A DNA stretch of 64,000 bases from Bosea sp. ANAM02 (GTDB taxonomy: Bacteria > Pseudomonadota > Alphaproteobacteria > Rhizobiales > Beijerinckiaceae), in the NCBI RefSeq assembly GCF_011764485.1, contig NZ_AP022848.1, forward strand, positions 1,516,001 through 1,580,000, written 5' to 3'. The notes below the pieces were generated by a model. The model had not been told where the DNA came from and searched no databases. It saw only the letters and a program-made list of their open reading frames with translations. Made by a program: the position numbers and the translations under genes. Below, in pieces: positions 18,717-26,728 of the stretch. Within the stretch, counting starts at the first letter, position 1. Each line of letters opens with the position of its first letter.

Positions 18717-19880
18717 ATGCCAGATATCGATACCTCGCTCGGTAAACCCGATCGCCGAAGCAAGCCCAAGTCCGGCCTCTCTGAGTCAGAGACGGCCGGC
18801 GTCGACAAGAATGCCGAGGCGTCGGGCGTCTCATCGGATAAGATGGTCGCCGTCTACGATCGCGACGAGGTCGAGCGTCAGATCACGCTTGCGTGGGGGT
18901 TCGAGCCTCGGCTCGAGGAATTCTACGGGCCTCCTCCAGCACTCGGTCCCGATGAGGGGCCACGGGTCGAAAAGCTTCTCGCCATTCTCAATGATCCGCG
19001 AGGCCCCGATCGTTCTCTGCTGTTCGGGACGCCGAGACTTCAGAACACACTGTCGCAGGTTCACGCGCAATGTCCGGCATTCACCGAGGTCGTTGCGCTG
19101 TATGAGCGCGCCGTCGCTCTATCGGCGATGACGGGCGCCCCGGTGTCGGTACCTCCGGTGCTGCTGCTCGGCGAGCCTGGGATCGGGAAGACGCATGCGT
19201 CGAAAGCGATCGCCAAGGCCCTGGGCGTCGATATCCATGCCTTCTCCTGCGCGACGTCCAGCGATGCCCAGGCGCTCCTGGTCGGCCATCCGCCCAGCTG
19301 GAGAGGAGCTCGTACCGGAATCTTGACCGAAGCCATGATCGCGTCCGTCAGCGCTCAGCCGGCCGTGCTGTTCGACGAAGTCGACAAGTTCATGACCCAC
19401 CATACCGAGCAGCCCTACGCCGTCCTCCTGTCGGCCCTCGAGCCTGAAAACGCCTGCGCCATGCGCGACGAGTATCTTCAGGTGTCCTTCAACGTTGCCA
19501 ACGCTCTGTTCATCCTGACCGCCAACGACGCAGGCCAAATACCCGACTTCATCATGGATCGGGTGCTCGCGTTCCACATCGCACCGCCCTCGGGCGACGC
19601 CCTCGTCGTGATCGCGCGAAACATCGTCGGCGACGTCGTCGACACCCTGCGCGGCGGGGTCGCGCTGCCCGACGAAGCTATTCTTTGGCGTCTCGCGCGG
19701 ACGAATCCCCGCGGGATCAAAAAGGTCGCCAAACTAGCGTACGGCTTTGCCGCTGCCGCAGGTCGGGGCCGGATGACGCTCGCCGATATCGAGGCCGCAG
19801 AGGCCGTTGCCACGAGCCACTTCAAGCCTGATCGGATCGGGTTCCTGACTTCGGGAAGAGGCCGATGGCCGACCAGCTAG
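18717..19880 (+). CDS. AAA+ ATPase, Lon-like
   Basis: A 387-residue protein (405 if GTG 18660 is used). The AAA+ core has Walker A GEPGIGKTH, Walker B AVLFDEVDKF, sensor-1 LFILTANDA and an arginine-rich lid (NPRGIKKVAKLAY). The arrangement around the core resembles the ATPase half of Lon, but no serine-lysine protease domain follows. It therefore works as a remodelling ATPase, not a protease. The N-terminal 70 residues are low-complexity and basic. Position next to the nuclease and unknown proteins suggests that it powers an activity of the module. ATG 18717 has no clear ribosome-binding site, so the start is uncertain. Confidence 0.75.
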   Translation: MPDIDTSLGKPDRRSKPKSGLSESETAGVDKNAEASGVSSDKMVAVYDRDEVERQITLAWGFEPRLEEFYGPPPALGPDEGPRVEKLLAILNDPRGPDRSLLFGTPRLQNTLSQVHAQCPAFTEVVALYERAVALSAMTGAPVSVPPVLLLGEPGIGKTHASKAIAKALGVDIHAFSCATSSDAQALLVGHPPSWRGARTGILTEAMIASVSAQPAVLFDEVDKFMTHHTEQPYAVLLSALEPENACAMRDEYLQVSFNVANALFILTANDAGQIPDFIMDRVLAFHIAPPSGDALVVIARNIVGDVVDTLRGGVALPDEAILWRLARTNPRGIKKVAKLAYGFAAAAGRGRMTLADIEAAEAVATSHFKPDRIGFLTSGRGRWPTS

Positions 19881-20002
19881 AACACTGGAGCGGGGAGGTC
19901 TCCGGCGGCTTGTCGGTCTGATGCAGGCGCCGCGCTATGCGCGACGCGTTGGTTCGAACCGGCCGATGCGCTCGAGGGGCGCCCGCCAATCCAGCCACCA
20001 TG

Positions 20003-20034
20003 AACAGGCAGCGCCTTCACCGGCGCTGCCTGTT
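20003..20034 (+). terminator. Perfect 13-bp hairpin after the AAA+ gene
   Basis: The arms 20003-20015 and 20022-20034 are fully complementary around a 6-base loop. There is only a weak T-tract, so it may be a terminator or a processing/recognition structure. It lies 122 bp after the AAA+ stop. Confidence 0.55.
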
Positions 20035-20132
20035 CGCATTCCAGGCCCGGCAGGGACCGGGCCGGGGAACAGGGAGAAAGGAGAAATTCGACGGAACGAC
20101 ACCGTCACCCCTCATGAATTCAAGGAAATATC

Positions 20133-21743
20133 ATGAATACGACCAACCGCCGCGACCTCATGCTCAGCACGATCGCCGTCGAACCGAGCCTGCTTCCTGT
20201 CATCGACGACCTCGCCGGTCTCGAGCGCCTCGTGCCTCAGGCGCCGAGCGAGATCGAAGGCCTCGCCGTCTTCCGCAACCAGCTCCCCGGCCTGTTGTCC
20301 GTTCGTGGCCGTGCCGATGCCCATGCCGGCGAGGTCCGGAGCATGATCTCGATGATCGCGCGAGAGCCGGATCAGGTCGAAGCCTGGATCGACGTCATCA
20401 ATGCGCTGACCATCCTGGCGAACGCGGCTAACCTGACGCTCCTGCTCCTGCCGGTGCGTATCGGATTCAAGGGAACCCAATCCGCCGTTTTCCTCAAAGG
20501 GTTGGCGCAGAAGACGAGACGCGGGATGGCCGGCGTCATACGGCAAGGTCGGCACGCCGGTGGCCGAGCGTACGGCTACAAGGCCATCCCGGGAGCACCT
20601 GGCGAACTGACGATCGTCGATTCTGAAGCCGAGATCGTTCGGCGCATCTTTGCCGACTATGTCGCGGGCAAGTCGCCGCGCGCCATTGCTGGCGAACTCA
20701 ATGCCGAAGGCATTCCTCCACCACGCGGTACTTACTGGGCGGCGATCACGCTGAACGGCAATCGCAAGCGAGGCCATGGAATTCTGCTCAATCCGCTTTA
20801 TGTGGGCCGCCTCGTGTGGAATCGCGTGCGGATGGTCAAGGACCCCGAGACCGGAAACCGCATCTCGCGGGTCAATCCCGAGGCGGAGTGGCAGGAACAA
20901 GCCGTTCCGGCATTGGCGATCGTGGAGAATGAAATGTTCGCTGCGGCGCTCGCCAAGCGCGGAGGGCGAGCTGCGATGGCGCCACGCGACCGATCGACGC
21001 CCCGGCATCTGCTGTCCGGGCTGCTCCGGTGCGGCTCCTGCGGTGCCGGCATGTCGGTCAAGGATCACCACCGAGGACGAACACGCATTCGTTGCACGAA
21101 GGCGACCGAGTCCGGGAGCTGCGACAATATCCGAGCTTACCAGCTCAACGTCATCGAGACTGCCGTGGTGGGCGGACTGAGCGAGCGGATGGTCGATCGC
21201 GACGGCATCGCGCTTTATGTGCGCGTCTACAATGAGGAGCGGCAGGCTCTTGCGGCGGACAGTGTCAACCGACGCGCCCGGATCGAGAAGCGTCTTGCGC
21301 AGGCCGAACGCGAACAGGATCGGGTCTACAAGGCCTTCGTCATGGGGCTTATCGAGGAGGACCAGGTCAAGCGCGAGCTTCCTCCTCGGAAAGCCGAATG
21401 CGAAGCGCTTCGGGCCGAACTCGCTCTGTGTGACGAACCGCCCAATGTCGTCTCGCTACATCCGGCAACTGTGTCTCGATACCTCGCATCGATCGAAAGC
21501 CTGGAGCGGACCGTGCGCGAGGGCGAAGCCTATGGGGCGGAGTCGAAGAAGGCCCTCCGCGATCTGATCAGCACGGTCACGGTTTACAAGGCGCCTGCCG
21601 GGGTCATGCCGGAAATCGAGGTCACCGGACATCTGACAAATTTGATTGGAGGCGACCATTTCCCCACCAGCAAGGCTGTGGGGGGTCGAATGGTAGCGGG
21701 AGAGGGACTTGCTACCCTGACCCATTCCAACCTTTTGAAATAA
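20133..21743 (+). CDS. Chimeric protein: module-specific N-terminus fused to a serine recombinase lacking its catalytic domain
   Basis: This 536-residue frame has two origins. Residues 1-110 match the N-terminus of the 331-residue protein at 17586. From about residue 112 (FKGTQSAVFLKGLAQKTRRG) it is a large serine recombinase: the helix after the catalytic domain, the recombinase domain (GRAYGYKA…RIFADYVAGKSPRAI), a zinc ribbon (LLRCGSCGAGMSVKDHH … CTKATESGSCDN) and a coiled coil. The resolvase domain with the active-site serine is absent, so it cannot cut DNA alone; it might still bind att DNA. The last codons run through the tRNA-3'-end-like sequence (MVAGEGL). It starts at ATG 20133 behind AAGGAAATATC. 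The fusion probably arose by deletion. Confidence 0.75.
   Translation: MNTTNRRDLMLSTIAVEPSLLPVIDDLAGLERLVPQAPSEIEGLAVFRNQLPGLLSVRGRADAHAGEVRSMISMIAREPDQVEAWIDVINALTILANAANLTLLLLPVRIGFKGTQSAVFLKGLAQKTRRGMAGVIRQGRHAGGRAYGYKAIPGAPGELTIVDSEAEIVRRIFADYVAGKSPRAIAGELNAEGIPPPRGTYWAAITLNGNRKRGHGILLNPLYVGRLVWNRVRMVKDPETGNRISRVNPEAEWQEQAVPALAIVENEMFAAALAKRGGRAAMAPRDRSTPRHLLSGLLRCGSCGAGMSVKDHHRGRTRIRCTKATESGSCDNIRAYQLNVIETAVVGGLSERMVDRDGIALYVRVYNEERQALAADSVNRRARIEKRLAQAEREQDRVYKAFVMGLIEEDQVKRELPPRKAECEALRAELALCDEPPNVVSLHPATVSRYLASIESLERTVREGEAYGAESKKALRDLISTVTVYKAPAGVMPEIEVTGHLTNLIGGDHFPTSKAVGGRMVAGEGLATLTHSNLLK
21680..21709 (+). repeat. att-like direct repeat, right copy, inside the recombinase 3' end
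   Basis: It shares a 19-bp exact core (21691-21709) and flanking G-run with 3233-3262. The core is followed by GCTACC, which pairs with the GGTAGC at its start. Recombinase genes ending in their attachment site are well known for integrative elements. Confidence 0.5.
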
Positions 21744-21849
21744 ATTCAATCTTCGGTACGAAGTCTCACACCTGCAGATGTCTGTAACCTACCTCTACGT
21801 GTCGCATCGCGCAAGGAATGATGCCGCAATCGCGAGCGCTTTGCCTTAT

Positions 21850-21875
21850 GTGACAACGTGAGCCGGCGTTGTCAC
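21850..21875. repeat. Inverted repeat GTGACAACG … CGTTGTCAC
   Basis: A perfect 9-bp dyad with an 8-base spacer, 107 bp after the recombinase stop. It may be a terminator without a T-tract or a protein-binding site. Confidence 0.5.
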
Positions 21876-21979
21876 TTATTTGATGTCAAACTCGGTTCAG
21901 GCGGCAGGCGAGAGAAAGGGCATTCATTGATAAAATGCGACGTCTCGCATGAGGATTGCGCGTGGACTTTGAATCAGCC

Positions 21980-22002
21980 CTGGAGGGGACTCGAACCTCC
22001 AG
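21980..22002 (-). other. tRNA T-arm-like hairpin (possible tRNA remnant)
   Basis: On the minus strand CTGGAGG and CCTCCAG pair around a loop containing TTCGAGTC, which recalls a T-arm. D- and anticodon arms cannot be fitted upstream and no CCA follows. It is best read as a tRNA or tmRNA 3' remnant, or as chance. Confidence 0.25.
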
Positions 22003-22179
22003 ATCATGGGCTATTTCGTTGAAAATAAAGACTTTTTACGGCATCCGTTTTGGGTTGGTGTGAATGCTTAGTGTGTAAGCGCGAGGAGACCTAATAGCAT
22101 AGGAGCCCAACACACAAAGGCGAAATTGCGGGGAGAGTTGCATGCCAAATGGTGCGCGACCTCTGCACGTTCGGGAGCG

Positions 22180-22565
22180 CAAGTTTCCGGTTTGAGAGTA
22201 TCGAGGGCGTCAGCCGTTCGGATCAAAATGTTTGCCCGATCTTCGATGTGAATGATAATAAAAGTTCTGAATATTCGCAAAATATAATAAATATCGATAG
22301 ATATATGCAACAAAACAAGATTTGTAACGATTCAGTTTATTTGTCTATTTATAATAAATGTTGAACACAATGCTAAATAGAAACAAATATAATTTTAGGT
22401 GATTACTTTTCATTTTATAGATCCACAAGATGGATGTATATGAATTTATGAAGATGAAACTGATATTGGATCAGTTTTGCATTGGAGAATAATTCGCGCT
22501 GATATCGATTTATCGTTAAATAATAAAAAGGATAGAGGACACTATAATATCACGGTTCCCGATAT
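22180..22565. other. AT-rich island
   Basis: A stretch of about 385 bp rich in A/T homopolymers, in sharp contrast to its GC-rich surroundings. No gene, repeat array or IS end was recognised. It may be a remnant of transferred DNA. Confidence 0.6.
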
Positions 22566-22570
22566 GCCTT

Positions 22571-24056
22571 TTACCCGAGGCCGCCAATGTGAAAGGCTTT
22601 GACCTCGAGATATTCCTCTATGCCGAGCCGCGAGCCCTCGCGACCGAGGCCGGACTGCTTAACGCCTCCGAAGGGGGCGATCTCCATCGAGATTGCGCCT
22701 GTGTTGAGCCCAACCATCCCGAATTCGAGCGCTTCGCCGACACGCCAAAAGCGCCGCATGTCCTGGGTAAAGAAAAAGGCGGCAAGGCCGAAGGGCTTGC
22801 CATTGGCGACTCGGATCGCCTCGTCCTCGGAGCCGAAGCGAAACAGCGGTGCGACCGGGCCGAAGGTCTCCTCGCCGGCAAGCTGCATCTCTACGGTCGC
22901 ATCACCGAGGACGAGAGGCGCCGCATATTGCGCGCCCCTCGGCATGTCGGCCGCCTCGGCGAGGCGCCGGGCCCCCTTAGACAAGGCGTCGTCGATATGG
23001 CGCGCGATTTTCTCGATCGAGGCGCCGTTGATCATCGGGCCGATATCAATGCCGGCAGCGGTGCCCGGGGCCGACCCTCATCGCCGAGACGCGGGCCGCA
23101 AGCTTGTCGGCGAAGCGATCATAGATGCCGTCCTGTACCAGAATGCGGTTGGCGCAGACGCAGGTCTGGCCGCCATTGCGGAATTTGGAGACCAGAACGC
23201 CCTCGATGGCCAAGTCGATATCAGCATCGTCGAAGACGATGAAGGGGGCGTTGCCGCCGAGTTCCAGACTTAGCCGCTTGATGCCGTCCGAAGCCTGCCG
23301 CATCAGCAGCGCCCCCACCCGCGTCGAGCCCGTGAACGAGATTTTGCGCACGGCAGGGTTGCCGGTAAGCTCGGCCCCGATTGCAGCGGGCATGCCGGTT
23401 ACAATGTTTATAACGCCGGCTGGGATGCCAGCCCGTTCTGCCAGCACACCGAGCGCCAGCGCCGAGAATGGCGTTAGCTCGGACGGCTTGATCACCACTG
23501 TGCAGCCCGCCGCCAGAGCCGGCGCGACCTTGCGGGTGATCATCGCATTCGGGAAGTTCCAGGGCGTGACGATGCCACAGACGCCGACCGGCTCCTTCAT
23601 CACGAGGATGCGTATGTCGGCCGACGGGGCAGGGATCGTCGAGCCGTTGATCCGGCGGGCTTCCTCAGCGAACCATTTGACGAAGGAAGCGCCATATCGG
23701 ATTTCGCCGCGCGCCTCCGCCAGCGGCTTTCCCTGTTCATGCGTCAGGATCAGCGCGAGATCCTCGACATGCTCCAGCATCTGGGCATGCCAGGTTTCCA
23801 GCAATGCGGCGCGCTCGGTATTCGGCTTCGCACGCCACGCTCCGGCGGCGGCTGTGGCGGCCTCAACCGCGGCGCGCGTGTCGGAGCCGTCGGCATCCGG
23901 CACGGAGCCGATGGCAGCTTGCGTCGCTGGATCGACCACGTCGAGCGTACGGCCTGAGGCGGCGGCCCGCCAGTTGCCGCCGACCAGGCAGGACTGCCGC
24001 GGCAAGGCGGGATCGCGAAGGAATTCCACGGTCACGATGTGGTTTCCGTCAGCCAA
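22571..24056 (-). pseudogene. gabD: NAD(P)-dependent succinate-semialdehyde dehydrogenase-type gene with a frameshift
   Basis: Two adjacent frames together make a full aldehyde dehydrogenase of about 490 residues. The upstream frame (23046-24056) has PWNFPNAMITRK, FTGSTRVG, the glutamate segment LELGGNAPF and the catalytic cysteine in GGQTCVCANR. The downstream frame (22571-23035 and its upstream extension) continues with IDIGPMIN and ends GGVKQSGLGREGSRLG…. One extra base in the C/G run near 23062-23070 breaks the reading frame; removing it joins VGPG to TAAGIDIGPM. Either the gene is dead or this is a sequencing error. The IS3-type remnant begins just upstream and may have removed its promoter. 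Its start (TTG 24056) is uncertain. Confidence 0.75.
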
Positions 24057-24131
24057 GGGCCGAGAGTACAGCTGACCTGAGACCCTTTTCTATTCCCGTC
24101 TGAGGGAGAGTCCTGGGTTTTATTTCTGGCC

Positions 24132-24422
24132 TCAGGCGGCCTGTTTTTCCAGCGTGGATTTGAGCGCGAACTCGGCAGGCGCCATGTTGCCGAGAGCCGA
24201 GTGGGGTCTGTGGCGGTTGTAGTCCTCCTTCCATGAGGTGATGGCGCTGCGGGCCTCGGCGAGCGTCGAGAACAGCATGTCGTTGAGGCACTCGTCCCGG
24301 AAGCGCCCGTTGAAGCTCTCGACGAAAGCGTTCTGCGTCGGCTTGCCGGGAGCGATGTAATGCCACGCGACGCCGGTCTCCTGGCACCAGCGCAGGATCG
24401 CCATCGAGGTGAACTCGGTGCC
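24132..24422 (-). pseudogene. IS3-family transposase OrfB, C-terminal part
   Basis: It encodes the end of the integrase core: [17 protein letters not shown], then [20 protein letters not shown] with the third acidic residue (FVESFNG), and the terminal [14 protein letters not shown]. The sequence up to 24422 belongs to the transposase; beyond it lies IS110 DNA. The other part is at 26077-26573. Confidence 0.82.
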
Positions 24423-24565
24423 GTAGCACATTGGGAAGAGGCTCGACCGTTGGCTGACGGCGCGCGAAGCCTTGCGTAGCGCAGCGCGCCGTCACGGCGG
24501 TCATGGCCGGCCAACAGGTCTCTAAAGTGAGGTTGTCGAGACAACACTTTGGAGCGAGGCCGACC

Positions 24566-25837
24566 ATGACCAAGCGCTTTTCTACTCCGACCGTTGCCGT
24601 GCTGGTAGCGATCGACATGTCCAAGCACCGCCAGGAGGTCTTGATCGAGCGACCGGAAGGCGGTCGACGCCGGCGGATGACCGTGATGGCGACCAAGCAG
24701 GACTACGACCGCCTGGCTGCGGACCTTGCCGCGATCGGGCGGCCGATCCTTGTCGGCTTCGAGGCGACCGGCAACTACCATCGCACGCTCGCCTATCGGC
24801 TTCTGACGGCAGGCTTCGAGCTGCGGCTGATCTCCTCGGTCGCGCTCGCCCGGACGCGAGAGGCGCTGCACAACGGTTGGGACAAGAACGATCCCAAGGA
24901 CGCCCAGGTCATCCTGCACATGCTGCGGATCGGCGCCACGCAGGCCTATGTCGACCCGTTGGCCGCCGGCATCAACGATCTCCAGGAGTTGTCGAAGACG
25001 CACGAGACGATTTCGAAGGCCAAGACGCAGACCTGGCACCGTATCTTGACGCATTACCTGCCGCTGTACTTTCCGGAGATCGGCCGCTTCGCCGGCAATA
25101 GCCGCTCGGATTGGTTCCTGGCACTGATCGAGCGCTTCCCGACGCCCGGCAGCATCATCGCACTGGAGCGGGAAGCGTTCGTGGCCGAGGCCTGGCCTCT
25201 GGTCGGCCGCAAGGTCTCCAAGGCTCGGCTGATCAACGACATCTACGAGACTGCATGCACATCGATCGCATTGCCCGTGCCGGAGGAGAGCATGGCGATC
25301 ACGATGTTCCGGATGATCATTGCCCAAGCGCGGGGCCTGATCCGGGAGCGCAACCGGATCGAGGAGATCGCGCAGGTTACCCTGGCCGATCATCACGATT
25401 ACCGGTTGCTGCGGCGGATTCCGGGAATCGGACCGATCAATGCCCTGACCATCCTGGCCGAGGCCGGAGACCTGCGGCGGTTCGGCCATCACCGCCAGTT
25501 CCTGAAGTTCTGGGGCCTCGACCTCGCTACCTGCCAATCCGGCACCTTCCGCGGTCGGACCAAGCTGTCGAAGTACGGCAATGCCCGGCTGCGCCGGACG
25601 TTCTGGATGGCGGCGCAGGTCGCCGCGCGCCAATGTGACAACAGCTTCCGCGACAAGCTCGGCCGCTATGTGGCCGGTCACGCGGATGATGCCGATCGCC
25701 GTCGCAAGGCGATGACCGCGCTCACCGCCAAGATGGCGCGGGTAGCGCATGCCGTCGTCAAGACGGGGACAGAATACCGGCCGTTCCTCGAACGGTCGGA
25801 TGCCAGGTGGAAGGACCCCTCTCTGCAAGTGCCGTGA
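24566..25837 (+). CDS. IS110-family transposase (DEDD plus serine domain)
   Basis: A 423-residue transposase. The N-terminal RuvC-like DEDD domain shows VAIDMSKHRQEV (first Asp), GFEATGNYHR (Glu) and DKNDPKDAQV (two Asp). The C-terminal domain has the helix-hairpin-helix IPGIGPINAL and the conserved serine region SGTFRGRTKLSKYGN. Such enzymes recombine DNA with a bridge RNA from the element's own non-coding end. ATG 24566 starts just before the first DEDD strand; an upstream extension has no similarity. Confidence 0.9.
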   Translation: MTKRFSTPTVAVLVAIDMSKHRQEVLIERPEGGRRRRMTVMATKQDYDRLAADLAAIGRPILVGFEATGNYHRTLAYRLLTAGFELRLISSVALARTREALHNGWDKNDPKDAQVILHMLRIGATQAYVDPLAAGINDLQELSKTHETISKAKTQTWHRILTHYLPLYFPEIGRFAGNSRSDWFLALIERFPTPGSIIALEREAFVAEAWPLVGRKVSKARLINDIYETACTSIALPVPEESMAITMFRMIIAQARGLIRERNRIEEIAQVTLADHHDYRLLRRIPGIGPINALTILAEAGDLRRFGHHRQFLKFWGLDLATCQSGTFRGRTKLSKYGNARLRRTFWMAAQVAARQCDNSFRDKLGRYVAGHADDADRRRKAMTALTAKMARVAHAVVKTGTEYRPFLERSDARWKDPSLQVP

Positions 25838-26076
25838 GGGCGCCAAAGGCGACCCTGTAGATAATGTTCGGGCCTTCCACCTGGGTGCGTATCTCGTCTT
25901 GAGGACGGTGAGGACCACGGCCGCGTCAATGCCGCTGGATCCTGTGTTTGCTATGGCTGGGAGCGATCCCGTTGACGGTGGAAACCATCTGGATCAGCTT
26001 ACTGCCAACGTCGGCGATCTGCCGGCGCGACGAGACCTGTTGGCCAAAGCCCAAAGCTCCTTCCCGACATAGGACG
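25838..26076 (+). ncRNA. Candidate bridge-RNA region of the IS110-family element
   Basis: This is the 239-bp non-coding 3' end of the element, longer than the 143-bp 5' end. In IS1111-type members of the family the bridge RNA is encoded downstream of the transposase. The loops were not folded here, so only the location is proposed. Confidence 0.35.
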
Positions 26077-26573
26077 TTGTCTGAACGAATATGCTCCGGC
26101 ACGCCGCGCAGGATGAACAGGTCCGAGAGCACGTCGATGACGTCGGTCGCCTTCAGCCGGCGATCGATGCGGATCGCCAGGCATTCGTGGGTGAACTCAT
26201 CGATGATGTTCAGCATCCGGTATTTTCTCCCGTCATGGGTGCGGTCCTCGACAAAGTCATAGGACCAGACATGGTTCGGGCGCTCGGCGCGCAGGCGGAT
26301 GCAGGATCCGTCCGCGAGCCAGAGACGGCCGCGTTTGGGTTGTCGGGCTGGAACCTTCAGCCCCTCGCGTCGCCAGATCCGCTCGACCCGTTTGTCGTTG
26401 ACGACCCAGCCTGCCGTCGAACGCAGCAGCGCGGCAATCTTGCGATAGCCGTAGCGGCCGTAGCAGCGGGCCAGTTCGACGAGGTCGGCGATGAGTTGCT
26501 CCTCATCGTCGCGGCCGCGCGGGATCCGGCGCTGGGTCGAGCGATGTTGTCCGAGCACCCGGCAGACCCGCCG
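26077..26573 (-). pseudogene. IS3-family transposase OrfB, N-terminal part truncated by IS21
   Basis: It reads RVCRVLGQHRSTQRRIPRG, the HTH_21-like region YGRYGYRKIAALLR, and the first two catalytic blocks HVWSYDFVEDRTHDG and EHIRSDN. The last continues in the part at 24132-24422 after removal of the IS110 element. The beginning of the gene is replaced by the IS21 terminus near 26574, and the missing piece is not found on the other side of that element. Confidence 0.8.
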
Positions 26574-26728
26574 TGTCAAATCGCGTTGAAGGGCAGCCCC
26601 CTTATCGCATTGAAGGCTAGCCCCCCTGCAAGCCTGGTCGGACGTGCCGGGATCGCCCCGGCTGAGCTGGTCAGGGTTGCTGGGCCGGGGCGATTTCGGC
26701 GTCCAGCTCGCGAAGGTCTCGGGAGCGT

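Larger units (their letters stand above)
21744..22570. other. 827-bp non-coding region right of the recombinase, becoming AT-rich
   Basis: It contains a 9-bp inverted repeat (21850-21875), a tRNA-T-arm-like hairpin (21980-22002) and then an AT-rich block from about 22180 to 22565. No frame with protein character was found; the one of 81 codons at 22068-22313 is low-complexity. The abrupt fall in GC marks foreign DNA or a junction. Confidence 0.5.
24423..26076 (+). mobile_element. IS110-family insertion sequence (1654 bp)
   Basis: The boundaries come from the target: the IS3 transposase frame is restored exactly if 24423-26076 is removed, with no target duplication, as expected for IS110. The ends have imperfect inverted similarity (GTAGCACATTGGGAAGAGGCT against GTCCTATGTCGGGAAGGAGCT read inward). 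It contains one transposase gene with 143 bp before and 239 bp after it. Confidence 0.8.
24073..26573 (-). mobile_element. IS3-family element remnant interrupted by an IS110-family element
   Basis: The element survives as two parts, 24073-24422 and 26077-26573, separated by the IS110 insertion. Joining them at those points restores the DDE region (RSDN followed by GTEFTSMAI). The left end is placed at TGACCTG (24073) from the TG start typical of the family. The right part is cut off by the IS21 element at 26574, so orfA and the start of orfB are gone. Confidence 0.75.

Noticed and set aside
21971..22045. A complete tRNA gene
   Set aside because: Only a T-arm-like hairpin fits; no anticodon or D arm and no CCA could be placed.
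22068..22313. 81-codon minus frame in the AT-rich region
   Set aside because: Low-complexity hydrophobic start from AT-rich DNA and no ribosome-binding site or homology.
24032..25918. 628-codon minus-strand frame across the IS110-family element
   Set aside because: Antisense to the IS110 transposase and running through an IS boundary.
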